64,000 nt of DNA from Paracidovorax wautersii (GTDB lineage Bacteria; Pseudomonadota; Gammaproteobacteria; Burkholderiales; Burkholderiaceae_C). Positions 52,768 to 61,333 of this stretch are shown here, piece after piece; the first letter of the stretch is position 1; each line of letters begins with the position of its first letter. A program made the translations under genes and the position numbers. Where the stretch lies: contig NZ_FONX01000011.1 in NCBI RefSeq assembly GCF_900113035.1, forward strand, positions 1 to 64,000, read 5' to 3'. The notes under the pieces were generated by a model. The model saw nothing but the letters and a program-made list of their open reading frames with translations, searched no databases and was not told where the DNA came from.

Positions 52768-55635
52768 TTACGACAGTTCCAAGGCCGGCGACTCGATGCC
52801 GCGCGCCTGGTCGATCTTCTCGGCCACCTTGAAGGCCGCTTCCAGTTCGGTGCAGCCGTAGTGCTGCATGAGCTGGTAGCGCTCGGCCTTCTCTTCGGGT
52901 TCGGTCTGCGCCAACGCCAAGTACAGGCTGGGCGGCACGGCGCGGAACAGCACTTCCATGCTCTTGGAAAGGATGACGCCCTCGGTGAACTTGCCCGCTT
53001 CTTTGCGCGCCGAGAGCATCAGCGCTTTCTGCGCGGGCGAGAGTTCGCGGAAGCGTGCAATCTTCTCGACCTCATCGGGCGGCATCGACAGGCAGATCCA
53101 CCACTCAATCATGTTGAGCATGGGCTCCGCGGCACGCGGCAGATCGTCGATATTTTGTGTAGCCAGCCAGAACCAGGCCCCTAGCTTGCGCCACATTTTT
53201 GTAATTTTTACAACGTAGGGCGCAAGCAGCGGGTTCTTCGTGATGATGTGGCCTTCGTCGGTCACATTGATGATCGGACGGCCCAGGTACTGGTCGCGCT
53301 CGGCGATGTTGTTCACCGTGCTGATCAGGCTGATGTAGGCGATGGAGAGCTGCGCGTTGTAGCCCTCCCGGGCATAGGTCGCGAGATCCACCAGCGTGAT
53401 GTCGGCCTCGGGCCACGGCGTGCCATCGCGATCGAACATCTCGCCGTCCGTGCCTTGGCAGAACATGTCCATCGCGTCCGCCATCTCCAGCAGCCGCACG
53501 CGCCGCATCTCGGGCAGCGTCGGGTCCTGGCCGCGCGTGCGCAGCGCGTTGCGCACGTCGCGCGTGAGCACCGTGCGTTTCTCGGCCACGCAGTGCTCGG
53601 CGGCATCGAGGATGCACTGGCGGATCAGCGAGCGATCGGCCCGCGTCATCCGGGCTTCTTCCTTGTCCTCGCCGCCTGTGATCATCAGCCGTGCCGTGAT
53701 CTCCAGTTCACCCAGCACGTCGCGCTGCTCGTCCTCCTCCATGACCGAGGAATCGGCTGGCAATTCTTCATCCAGTGCATCGGCATCAAGCGTCTGCACG
53801 TTGCTGGGCGTTTCGATCAGCCGGCGAGCGTCGGCGAACGGCGCCAGGCTGATGCCCGAGCCAGGAGCCAGCTTGACCCGGTTCACGGTCAGACCCAGGC
53901 GCTTTGCGAAGTCGCTGAACAAGCCAAAGCTGTTGCCGGCTTCCACGATGAACAGCCGCGGCCGGTAGATGGCCGTGACCTGGTTCAAGAGGTTGTTGAG
54001 CGTTGCGCTCTTGCCCGAGCCGGTGGGGCCGAACAGGAACAGATGGGCGTTCATCTGCCTGTCCAAGCGGTTCAGTGGATCAAACGTGATCGGCCCGCCG
54101 CCGCGGTTGAAGAACGTGTTGCCCGGATGACCCGTACCCTGGCTGCGACCCCACGCCGGCGAGAGATTCGCCACATGCTGGGCGAACATCAGTTGGGTGA
54201 ACCAGTTCCGTCGATCTTGCGCAGGGTTGTAGCAGCACGGTAGCCAGCGCAGGTAGCTGTTGAGCGGCGCGACTTCATCGTCCTCGCGCACAGGCTGCAA
54301 CCCCGCGTTGAGCATCACGTTGGCGAGGTCCAGACCGCGCCTGTCAAGTTCGGCTTCATCGCGTCCGCGCAGATAGAAGGCCAGCGTGCCGCGGTAGAGC
54401 TTGTGCGCGCTGCCGATGAGCGAGCGTGCCTCCTGCACATCCTTGAGCGTTTGTTCCGATGCCAGTGTTTCGCCGACAGCCTTCTTCGCCAGGTGATTCA
54501 GGTGCGATTCGAGGATGTCCTGGGGCGTCGCCACCATGGTCAGACACATCGTGGTGTCTTCGGGCATCTGATCGAAAAGCGTGTTGATAGCGTCCCCCTT
54601 GCGGGTTTCGCCGGTCAGGTGCCCCGTACCGGGCGGCATGCGTAGCCGGTCGGTGACCAGTACGCGATGCGGCATACCGTCAAAGTACCAGGTGCCGTGC
54701 TCGGCATCGGAGCGAGGCTGACCGAAGAACAGCCGTTGACTGAAGTCCCGACCACTCGCCAGCTCAATCTCACCTTCCTCCACCTCGTCGGGATAGCGGG
54801 CCAGCGCATAGAAGCGCTCTCGCTCCTCAGCGCCGGGCCCGAGCATCGTGGGGCGTGGGTTGAACCAACGCAGCAGCCAGTCGTGAACATCGGCCGCGAC
54901 CATGCGCCGGGCCTGGATGCCGGCGTTCGCCAAGCCGCCGCAGAGGCGATCGCAGACGATGTTCAGCATTTGCTCGGGTGTCTGGCCGCGGCGGTTCGCC
55001 TGCCCGGCGGCCCGGCGATAGACCACCATGCGCACGCGCCGCGTCTGGCCGCGCCAGCGCAACCGCGTGACCACCGTATCCTCGAACAGTCCGCCGGGCT
55101 TGGCCACCGCGCGCAGGTGGTGGCCAAAGAAGCGGAGGTAGAACTCGGTGAAGGCCGTGCTGCGGGCGCGCGGCTGCACGTAGTCGCGTAGCGTCTGCAT
55201 GTACTGGTCGAAGCTGGGCTCGTCCTGTGCATAGAGCTGGAGCACCCACGGGTTCTCATCCAGCTCATCGAACGAGTCCTGGAGCGCGTTTTCGAGCGCA
55301 TCGCGGGCATGAGCGAGCCAGCCCGGTTCCCGACCTTCGGTGCCTAGCGGGACCAGTTCGTAGAAGGCCGCGACCGATTGCCCGTCCTCCAGCAGCATGG
55401 ACTTCGACGGCGGCAGGAACTCCACCCACGGCAGCAGCTCCGCGAATGACTGCGCAACGTCGTACATCGCCTGCTCGTCCGCCACGGTCGCCGGCCTGCG
55501 GCCCTGGACCGTCGCTCCGGGTTCGGCAATGCCGGCCTGGCGCAACGCCTCGACGTGGCGCTGCCAGCCGTCCGGCTGCTCGTCATTGCCACCATCGGAT
55601 GCAGCCAGCTTCGGCCAGGGGAGTTTCCAGCGCAT
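52768..55635 (-). CDS. traC: Conjugative transfer ATPase TraC/VirB4 (TIGR03744, PFL_4706 family)
   Basis: 955 residues, the usual length. Walker A is FLFGPTGSGKSATLNNLLNQ and Walker B-type INVTDEGHIITKNPLLAPYV. The later motif FWLATQNIDDLPRAAEPMLN matches the VirB4/TraC conserved Q-containing region. The N-terminal half (residues 1-430) is the VirB4 inner-membrane-contact domain. It energises pilus assembly and substrate transfer. Its start overlaps the stop of the upstream lipoprotein gene. Confidence 0.95.
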   Translation of the reverse strand: MRWKLPWPKLAASDGGNDEQPDGWQRHVEALRQAGIAEPGATVQGRRPATVADEQAMYDVAQSFAELLPWVEFLPPSKSMLLEDGQSVAAFYELVPLGTEGREPGWLAHARDALENALQDSFDELDENPWVLQLYAQDEPSFDQYMQTLRDYVQPRARSTAFTEFYLRFFGHHLRAVAKPGGLFEDTVVTRLRWRGQTRRVRMVVYRRAAGQANRRGQTPEQMLNIVCDRLCGGLANAGIQARRMVAADVHDWLLRWFNPRPTMLGPGAEERERFYALARYPDEVEEGEIELASGRDFSQRLFFGQPRSDAEHGTWYFDGMPHRVLVTDRLRMPPGTGHLTGETRKGDAINTLFDQMPEDTTMCLTMVATPQDILESHLNHLAKKAVGETLASEQTLKDVQEARSLIGSAHKLYRGTLAFYLRGRDEAELDRRGLDLANVMLNAGLQPVREDDEVAPLNSYLRWLPCCYNPAQDRRNWFTQLMFAQHVANLSPAWGRSQGTGHPGNTFFNRGGGPITFDPLNRLDRQMNAHLFLFGPTGSGKSATLNNLLNQVTAIYRPRLFIVEAGNSFGLFSDFAKRLGLTVNRVKLAPGSGISLAPFADARRLIETPSNVQTLDADALDEELPADSSVMEEDEQRDVLGELEITARLMITGGEDKEEARMTRADRSLIRQCILDAAEHCVAEKRTVLTRDVRNALRTRGQDPTLPEMRRVRLLEMADAMDMFCQGTDGEMFDRDGTPWPEADITLVDLATYAREGYNAQLSIAYISLISTVNNIAERDQYLGRPIINVTDEGHIITKNPLLAPYVVKITKMWRKLGAWFWLATQNIDDLPRAAEPMLNMIEWWICLSMPPDEVEKIARFRELSPAQKALMLSARKEAGKFTEGVILSKSMEVLFRAVPPSLYLALAQTEPEEKAERYQLMQHYGCTELEAAFKVAEKIDQARGIESPALELS

Positions 55636-56075
55636 CAGTAGTCCTCCACGCGCTCGCCCGGCATGGCGTACTGCACACGCTGGTACAGGGGAAAGACCGT
55701 CGTGTAGCCCGGAACCGGCACGGGATCGGTGCCCGCCAGGTGCGGGTACACATACATGACAAGATCGGGGTTCGGCAGGCGGTGGAACTGGCGATAGACC
55801 TCGTTGCGCGCCGTGCGCGTGTAGCGCATCTGCTCGGTGGGCGCGGCCTCCACGTCGGCCTCGGTCAGCGTCCGGCGCAGGCTCTGGCGTGCATCGAGCA
55901 ATTGCCTGCGCGCCACCTGGCCGGCGCCACCACCCCCGTCACCGGCGTTCTGCTGCCAGATGTCCATCATCGTGCTGTCGCCGTGGGGGAGCAGCTTTTC
56001 CTTGCTGGTGGCACAGCCGCCGAGCACCGCGACGGCGAGGGCCAGCGCCAGGGCCTTATTCAAGTTCGAGAGCAT
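55635..56075 (-). CDS. Transfer-region lipoprotein (TIGR03751 family)
   Basis: 146 residues. The lipoprotein signal MLSNLNKALALALAVAVLGG ends at CATSK, so the lipobox is LGGC. The mature protein has MMDIWQQNAGDGGGGAGQVA and VMYVYPHLAGTDPVPVPGYT. It is likely outer-membrane anchored and part of the core complex, as TraV/VirB7-like proteins are. It overlaps both neighbours, TraC and the TIGR03752 protein. Confidence 0.9.
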   Translation of the reverse strand: MLSNLNKALALALAVAVLGGCATSKEKLLPHGDSTMMDIWQQNAGDGGGGAGQVARRQLLDARQSLRRTLTEADVEAAPTEQMRYTRTARNEVYRQFHRLPNPDLVMYVYPHLAGTDPVPVPGYTTVFPLYQRVQYAMPGERVEDY

Positions 56076-57486
56076 GGCTTTCTCCTGCGCGGTGATCGAC
56101 CTTGCGGCCTTCGGGATCGAAGTCGATGGCGAGCGGCTTTTCGAGGTGGACGGCGACCTTCGCGCCGGGCTGGACATAGACAGCGGCGAACGCCTGGCCG
56201 TACAGCTTGTTCACCCAGTCGGCCATGTCGCGCACGCCACCGGCCAGGATGCGGCCCACGGCTTCATTGCCCGAGATACCGACGCTGCCGATGGAGCCGT
56301 CGGCGCCGACGTAGGACATCTGGCCGCTGTCGCTGTCGATCAGCGAGGCGACGCCGGCACCGGCGGCGGTAATCAGGGCTTGCGAGCCAAGGTACTGCTG
56401 GGCGTTGCTGCGCCGCTCCCCGCTGACGCAGGGAATGCCGTATGGGTCGCTGATCCAGCCCAGGCCTCCACTTTGAGAGTTCTGCTGCTGGTTGTTTTGC
56501 TGGTTGCCGTCGCGGTCTTCGGGGATGGTGCGGATCGTGCCGTCGTGGAAGACGAAGGTGATGCTGCGTACCTGGCCGCGCACGCACGAGAGCGTCCAGT
56601 CGCCCGATGCGGTGCCGCTGAACACGGCACCGGCCACGTCGGGAATGTCGATGCCATTGGCGGTCAGGTTGTCCGATCCGACCAACACCTTGAAGGGGTA
56701 CGGATCGTTGACGGTTCCGTCGATCGGCACGCGGCCGATCAGCGCCGTCATCGCCACCGACCCCATCAGCGTCGAATTGGTCGGTACGGTATAGACCGCC
56801 TTGGCGCTCTTCACGCCTGCGGCGCGTGCGCCCGCGTTCGCCACGGTTTCCGCCGTGGTTTCCAACGTGCTCTGCGCGGGGCCGAAGCTCGTCGGGAAGC
56901 TCATGCCGCTACCCGTGCCACGACTGCTGTTGCGCCCCTCGGCTTTCCTCGCATCGTCGGGTTCGACCCAGCGCACGCCGCCTTCCATGCCGGCCTCGTC
57001 GCCGTCACGCAGCCCCAGACCCACCGGCAGGTCGGCATGGCCGCCGCCACGTCCGCCGATACTGTCCAGGCGCCGTTGCAGGTCGGCCAGCAGCCCTTCG
57101 GTCTGCTGACGCGCGCTGGCTGCCTGCTCTTGGTCGCGACGCAGGTTGGTGCGCTCGGAGTCGAGGGCCGAATTGATGCGCTGGTCAATGGAGTTCTCGC
57201 GCTGGCGCAGTCGCTGGTTTTCTTCGCGCTGGGATTTGTTGTCCGAGAGCGCGGTCTGAAGCTCGGTGCGCAACTGCTTCACTTGGGCAACGAGCGTCGC
57301 CACGGTGTCGCGCGGGGTATCGCCCTCGATGCCCAGCGCCTTCATTTCCGCTGGCGTGAGCTTGGCGCCGGCATCCGCGGTCGGTGGTGCCGAAGTGCTG
57401 CCTCCCGAGAACAGCCGGATGGCGACGAACAGCACCAGCACGGCAACCGGGATCATCAGCCACTTCAGGAGTCCATTACTGCGCAT
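56056..57486 (-). CDS. ICE transfer protein, TIGR03752/PFL_4705 family (TraB/VirB10-like)
   Basis: 476 residues from MRSNGLLKWLMIPVAVLVLF, which forms one N-terminal membrane helix. A coiled coil follows (about 65-140: VAQVKQLRTELQTALSDNKS and RDQEQAASARQQTEGLLADL). The C-terminal beta-barrel-like domain has VPTNSTLMGSVAMTALIGRV, typical of VirB10/TraB proteins. It would bridge inner and outer membranes in the secretion channel. It overlaps the upstream gene by 11 bases. Confidence 0.92.
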   Translation of the reverse strand: MRSNGLLKWLMIPVAVLVLFVAIRLFSGGSTSAPPTADAGAKLTPAEMKALGIEGDTPRDTVATLVAQVKQLRTELQTALSDNKSQREENQRLRQRENSIDQRINSALDSERTNLRRDQEQAASARQQTEGLLADLQRRLDSIGGRGGGHADLPVGLGLRDGDEAGMEGGVRWVEPDDARKAEGRNSSRGTGSGMSFPTSFGPAQSTLETTAETVANAGARAAGVKSAKAVYTVPTNSTLMGSVAMTALIGRVPIDGTVNDPYPFKVLVGSDNLTANGIDIPDVAGAVFSGTASGDWTLSCVRGQVRSITFVFHDGTIRTIPEDRDGNQQNNQQQNSQSGGLGWISDPYGIPCVSGERRSNAQQYLGSQALITAAGAGVASLIDSDSGQMSYVGADGSIGSVGISGNEAVGRILAGGVRDMADWVNKLYGQAFAAVYVQPGAKVAVHLEKPLAIDFDPEGRKVDHRAGESHALELE

Positions 57487-58402
57487 GGCGGACCTCCTTG
57501 CGGTCGGTGCCATCCTGGGAACCGGCTTCCGGTTGCGGGAGATGCACGGCCGGGTCGAAGCGGTTGACCGCTGGTAGCAGCGATTGCGCAAGGCCACGCC
57601 CGCGCGTCACCAGGTACAGAACGGTCGTGTCCTCGGGCGTCCCGCGCGGGCCAAGCGCCTCGTGTTGGAAGGTGGCGGTGAGGAAATCGCCTTGCAGCAC
57701 GCGCGGGTCCAGGGTGATCCAGCCGCTGCTGCTGTTGGTCAGGCGCACGGCGGTCACCCACTGGTCTTCCAGACGCCATGACGCGAGCGCGACCGCGCGC
57801 ACGGGCAGCGTCGGCATCAGCGTGCCGAGGTCGAGGTCACGGCGCAGGTTCACCCGCATGACGCTCGGCAGCGGCTCCACGGTGCGTAGCGGCGCGTAGA
57901 GGTTCTGTGCGGCAAAGCGCGTCAGGACAACCGACACCGGGGTCTCGCGTCGCGCCGCTCGCGCGCCGGCCTGGTCCTGGGCGCGCGCCGGAGCTTCGTT
58001 GTCATCGCCGGGCTGATCGCCATAGCGCGCCGGGGTGCTGTTGCCCTCGACGATGCGCACTGGTTCCAGCTCGGCTTCGCCGTCCTTGGCTGGCTCCGCC
58101 GCAATGTCCAGCAGGATCAGCGCGCCCGTGTCGGCGTCCTGCAATTGCAGCCGCGTGGGCTCGATCGGCTCGCTGGCGCGCAGGTACACCGCGCCGCCCG
58201 CGCTCTGCACCCGTAGGCGCTCGCCGACGCCCGCAGGTACGCCCACGCGGACGTTGCGGTCGATGAACACGATGCGCTCGTGGCCGACCTTCAGCGGCAC
58301 CGCCAACGGCATACGTTCCCAGCGCAGGATCTCCACTGCCTGGACAGCAGGAGCGGCGGCCACGGCCAACAGCCCCAGCAGCGTGAGTACAGGATGCTTC
58401 AT
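57476..58402 (-). CDS. ICE transfer protein, TIGR03749/PFL_4704 family (TraK/VirB9-like)
   Basis: 308 residues with a clear signal peptide (VLTLLGLLAVAAAPAVQAVE). The mature protein starts ILRWERMPLAVPLKVGHERI and continues in beta-rich style with VYLRASEPIEPTRLQLQDAD; the C-terminal domain has WVTAVRLTNSSSGWITLDPR. Family and position suggest a TraK/VirB9-like outer core component working with the TIGR03752 and TIGR03751 proteins. It overlaps the upstream gene by four bases. Confidence 0.92.
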   Translation of the reverse strand: MKHPVLTLLGLLAVAAAPAVQAVEILRWERMPLAVPLKVGHERIVFIDRNVRVGVPAGVGERLRVQSAGGAVYLRASEPIEPTRLQLQDADTGALILLDIAAEPAKDGEAELEPVRIVEGNSTPARYGDQPGDDNEAPARAQDQAGARAARRETPVSVVLTRFAAQNLYAPLRTVEPLPSVMRVNLRRDLDLGTLMPTLPVRAVALASWRLEDQWVTAVRLTNSSSGWITLDPRVLQGDFLTATFQHEALGPRGTPEDTTVLYLVTRGRGLAQSLLPAVNRFDPAVHLPQPEAGSQDGTDRKEVRHAQ

Positions 58403-59088
58403 GGGGTTTCTCCTTGGGGCGCTTGCGGAGACAGGCCGCCAGACGCCGGGCGCGTTGGCTCCGGCGTGCTGATGCGCTGGGGCGCGCCCTCATAGCAGTC
58501 GAGCGCCAGGCCGAACGGGTTGCGGGCAGGATCGACGTCCACCCGCGTGACCTTCACTGGATAGCGCACCAGAGCGCGCTTGACTTGCTCGGCGCCGTAG
58601 TACTCGTCGGCGGTGATGTCCAGCGTCACCACCCAGTCGCGGTCGGAGACCACGCGCACGCGCGCCGTAGGGTCGTCGCCGTAGCCGCGGCCGGGGATTT
58701 CATAAATCCCGCGCACGCGCTGGCGCAGCTCGCCCGTGCTGCGGCGGTAGTCGTAGTCCGCGCGAAGGAAGGCCTGGCAGGACGGGGTGAGATACGGCGA
58801 GAGCGTGTGGAGGTTGCGCGCGTAGTCCTCTTCGCCATTCGTCGGCCAGCGGTTGAGCGTCTGGAACACGTAGAACGTGAACGCATAGACCGATTCGGGC
58901 GGCACTTCCCACCACTTCCTGGTACTGCCGGAGCGCAGGTCAGGCGGAACGTGGATGGTCAGATCGCGCGGAGCGCTCCACCAGCCGCCGCCCATGACCA
59001 GGGCGACGATGACCAGGGCGCCAGCCCCCAGGCGAAGCGTCTTGATGTGCGCCTGCAGGTGGGTGATCTCGTTCTTGAAGCGGCTCAT
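58399..59088 (-). CDS. ICE transfer protein, TIGR03746/PFL_4703 family (TraE/VirB8-like)
   Basis: 229 residues from MSRFKNEITHLQAHIKTLRL. One N-terminal membrane helix (about 20-38, GAGALVIVALVMGGGWWSAP) is followed by a periplasmic domain with VYAFTFYVFQTLNRWPTNGE, LTPSCQAFLRADYDYRRSTG and RVVSDRDWVVTLDITADEYY. The layout is that of VirB8/TraE proteins. The frame upstream of this ATG has no membrane-protein character and is rejected. Overlaps on both sides fit the operon. Confidence 0.92.
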   Translation of the reverse strand: MSRFKNEITHLQAHIKTLRLGAGALVIVALVMGGGWWSAPRDLTIHVPPDLRSGSTRKWWEVPPESVYAFTFYVFQTLNRWPTNGEEDYARNLHTLSPYLTPSCQAFLRADYDYRRSTGELRQRVRGIYEIPGRGYGDDPTARVRVVSDRDWVVTLDITADEYYGAEQVKRALVRYPVKVTRVDVDPARNPFGLALDCYEGAPQRISTPEPTRPASGGLSPQAPQGETP

Positions 59089-59483
59089 CGCGCGCTCCTT
59101 CGGGTGGTCCAGAAGCCGGAACGCGAGATCAGCACATGGCCGCCCACCCAACCCGCCATCAGTGGATGACGTGTCGCAATGCGCCATTGCAGTTGCCGAT
59201 ACAGCCAGGTGTCGGGACGCCCGCGTTTGAGGCGGCGAAGAATGCCGCCGCCGATGAACACGCCCAAGGCCACGCCCAGGACGACGAACGTGGGAGCTAG
59301 CGCGATCGTGCGGAACACCCACGACAGCGGCGCGCCGACCAGCAGGCCGGCGGCGCCGGACAAGCCGCAGCAGATCCACAGCTCGTCGGCGGTGAGGCCG
59401 CGCACGACAACGGGGTGGCGGTTGAGCCGGTGCGGAAGGAACGTCACGGTCCCGTCCGCACGGACGTGCTGCTGCTCAGACAT
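59085..59483 (-). CDS. ICE transfer membrane protein, TIGR03750 family (TraL-like)
   Basis: 132 residues. A hydrophilic start (TVTFLPHRLNRHPVVVRGLT) leads to two closely spaced membrane helices (about 35-55 and 60-85, LWICCGLSGAAGLLVGAPLS, IALAPTFVVLGVALGVFIGG) and a basic end (RRLKRGRPDTWLYRQLQWRI). This resembles TraL/VirB3-type inner-membrane proteins that associate with the TraC ATPase. Confidence 0.9.
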   Translation of the reverse strand: MSEQQHVRADGTVTFLPHRLNRHPVVVRGLTADELWICCGLSGAAGLLVGAPLSWVFRTIALAPTFVVLGVALGVFIGGGILRRLKRGRPDTWLYRQLQWRIATRHPLMAGWVGGHVLISRSGFWTTRRSAR

Positions 59484-59495
59484 ACCGGCCTCGCC

Positions 59496-59861
59496 TTACA
59501 GGATGCCGGTGGCTTCGGTGAGCAGCCAGATGCCGATCACGAGCAGGACGGCGCCGATGGCGACCGTGAGGCCGAACTGGCCCCACGTCTTGCGGCCTGT
59601 GTGGATTTCCGCGTAGGTCCCGTAAGCGTGGTAGCACACGCCGATGAACATCGACGCCACCACCAGCAGGGCTACGAGCATGATGATGTCGTAGCCGTAG
59701 TTGCGGATCGTTTCCATGATGCCGTTGCCCGTGCCGCGGGTCGGGTTCTCCAATTGCGGCAGACCCTGCGCGAACGACAGCACGGGCAGCGCAGCGGCGC
59801 CCAGGGCCACGGCGGCGCGCTGGGCAAGACGGGAATTGAGGATGCGGTTTTGCATGGTCAT
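59496..59861 (-). CDS. Transfer-region protein, TIGR03745 family (pilin-like)
   Basis: 121 residues with a signal peptide (RAAVALGAAALPVLSFAQGL) and two further hydrophobic helices (about 58-78 and 95-115: IIMLVALLVVASMFIGVCYH, GLTVAIGAVLLVIGIWLLTE). A small processed protein with two helices is the VirB2/TraA pilin layout. I suggest it is the pilin or a pilin-like subunit, by inference from topology and position. Confidence 0.88.
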   Translation of the reverse strand: MTMQNRILNSRLAQRAAVALGAAALPVLSFAQGLPQLENPTRGTGNGIMETIRNYGYDIIMLVALLVVASMFIGVCYHAYGTYAEIHTGRKTWGQFGLTVAIGAVLLVIGIWLLTEATGIL

Positions 59862-59871
59862 GCCTTTCAGG

Positions 59872-60105
59872 TCAGGAGAGGAGGAAGAAAGTCAGGACGA
59901 GGTACATCGCGACGAATCGGATGAAGACGCCGAGGAACTGGCGCTGGTTGAGGCGGCTCTCGGACCACCCCACGTAGGCCGTTCGCATGGCCCAGACGCC
60001 CCAGACGAGCAGGACCGCGAACACGACGCCGACCAGGACGGTCGCCATCGCTGAAGGTGCGATGCCGCTGTTGGCTTGAAATGCCGAGACCTGGGCGCCG
60101 TTCAT
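59872..60105 (-). CDS. Small transfer membrane protein, TIGR03758 family
   Basis: 77 residues with two hydrophobic segments (about 15-38, APSAMATVLVGVVFAVLLVW, and 58-76, FLGVFIRFVAMYLVLTFFLL). It lies between the RAQPRD protein and the pilin-like protein, as in related ICEs, and its start overlaps the upstream gene by four bases. It may be a second pilin-like or assembly subunit; the function is not established. Confidence 0.88.
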   Translation of the reverse strand: MNGAQVSAFQANSGIAPSAMATVLVGVVFAVLLVWGVWAMRTAYVGWSESRLNQRQFLGVFIRFVAMYLVLTFFLLS

Positions 60106-60485
60106 GGCTTGCCCTCCGCGGTCGTCGGCGGTGATGGCGGGACGACCCGCTCCGTGCGGTAGTCGCCGGCCAATTCGGACGGGTCGCGCGGCTGGGCGCG
60201 CGACGGTGTGAGATGGGCCTGGATGCCGGCGCGCACGCGCGCCAGGTCAGCCAGCAGCCTCGGGTAGTCGAAGTGGTAGCGCTCGCCCGGCTGGATGGGG
60301 GCATGCGCGGCGCTGTCGGCGACCGTGCGCTCCAGCGCGTCGAGTTGGCGCAGCGCTGCGACCAGCTCCTGACGCTGCGCTGGGGACTCGGCCAAGGCCA
60401 TCGAGGACTGGCCCAACACAAGGGCCGTCACGAGAAAAGTGGGCACGCCGCGATGCGCGGCGCGCAGCCAGATCGGAGCCAACAT
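60102..60485 (-). CDS. RAQPRD-family ICE protein
   Basis: 127 residues with a signal peptide (VPTFLVTALVLGQSSMALAE) and a helical mature domain (RQELVAALRQLDALERTVAD). The family's name-giving motif is present exactly, in LTPSRAQPRDPSELAGDY. It is a periplasmic component conserved in MPF-G systems, of unknown precise function. It starts the cluster of small envelope proteins ahead of the core-complex genes. Confidence 0.93.
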   Translation of the reverse strand: MLAPIWLRAAHRGVPTFLVTALVLGQSSMALAESPAQRQELVAALRQLDALERTVADSAAHAPIQPGERYHFDYPRLLADLARVRAGIQAHLTPSRAQPRDPSELAGDYRTERVVPPSPPTTAEGKP

Positions 60486-60583
60486 CGCGCCATTCCTGTG
60501 TGATCAGCAATGGCTAGATCGTGGAGATCAGGGCTGTTTCAGGCCGCAAACAATAGGAACCTGCGGATGACCGGATTGATCGG

Positions 60584-61333
60584 CTAGAGGTACTTCTTGA
60601 AGCTGCCCGCAGTCAGGCTCACGGCCAGTCCCAGCAAGGCGGCGCTCGGCAACAGGATCAGCAATGGATGCACCGAGATCGGCAGTGCCAGGTACGTGAT
60701 CCACGGCAGCACGGCCAGGGGCATAAGGCTGGCTTTCGCGCGGTGGTAGATGAACCCGGATTCGCGGCCCGCGCCGAACCTGCGCACGTCACGTCGCACC
60801 AGACCGTCAATCAGACCGACGAAAGCAGCCGTGAAGATCAGTGGCAGCGTGAGCACCAGGACCAGCAGGCGCACTAGGAAGGTCAGCGTCGTGAAGGCCG
60901 CGGCGATCAGGTAGCTCTCGGCCCAGACATAGGCTTGGCTGATGTAGTAGCGGAAGTTGCGCGCCTGCTCGTGGCTGGGCGCGCGGACGCGCTCGGCGGT
61001 CTGGCTCATGCGCGCCAGCAGCCCGGAGCGAACAAACACCCATTCGTAGCCTGTATCCACCAACTCGTGCGCCGTGCGCCCCGGCTCCTGCACGACCACG
61101 CTGCGCGTGAAGTGGTTGGACAGATGCCCAAGCTCGTACTGCAACATCTGCTGGGAATGGCGCCAGCCCTGGTCCTTCCAGAACAGGTGCATGCCGACGC
61201 ACTCCACCACGATCGAGAACAGCAGCGAGCCGATCAGCACTCCAAGCAAGCGAAACGGCAAGGTGATGGTGCCGACGATCAGGCCCTGGCGCTGATTCTG
61301 CTCCCGCTGCGCGGTCGAGGCGGCGTCCTTCAC
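60584..61333 (-). CDS. ICE membrane protein, TIGR03747/PFL_4697 family
   Basis: 249 residues with four or so membrane helices: about 24-46 (TLPFRLLGVLIGSLLFSIVV), 140-160, 163-185 and 215-240. A Trp/Gln-rich soluble part lies between the first and second. It overlaps the TraD stop by four bases and is translationally coupled to it. Members always accompany TraD in these ICEs, so an accessory role to the coupling protein is likely. Confidence 0.9.
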   Translation of the reverse strand: MKDAASTAQREQNQRQGLIVGTITLPFRLLGVLIGSLLFSIVVECVGMHLFWKDQGWRHSQQMLQYELGHLSNHFTRSVVVQEPGRTAHELVDTGYEWVFVRSGLLARMSQTAERVRAPSHEQARNFRYYISQAYVWAESYLIAAAFTTLTFLVRLLVLVLTLPLIFTAAFVGLIDGLVRRDVRRFGAGRESGFIYHRAKASLMPLAVLPWITYLALPISVHPLLILLPSAALLGLAVSLTAGSFKKYL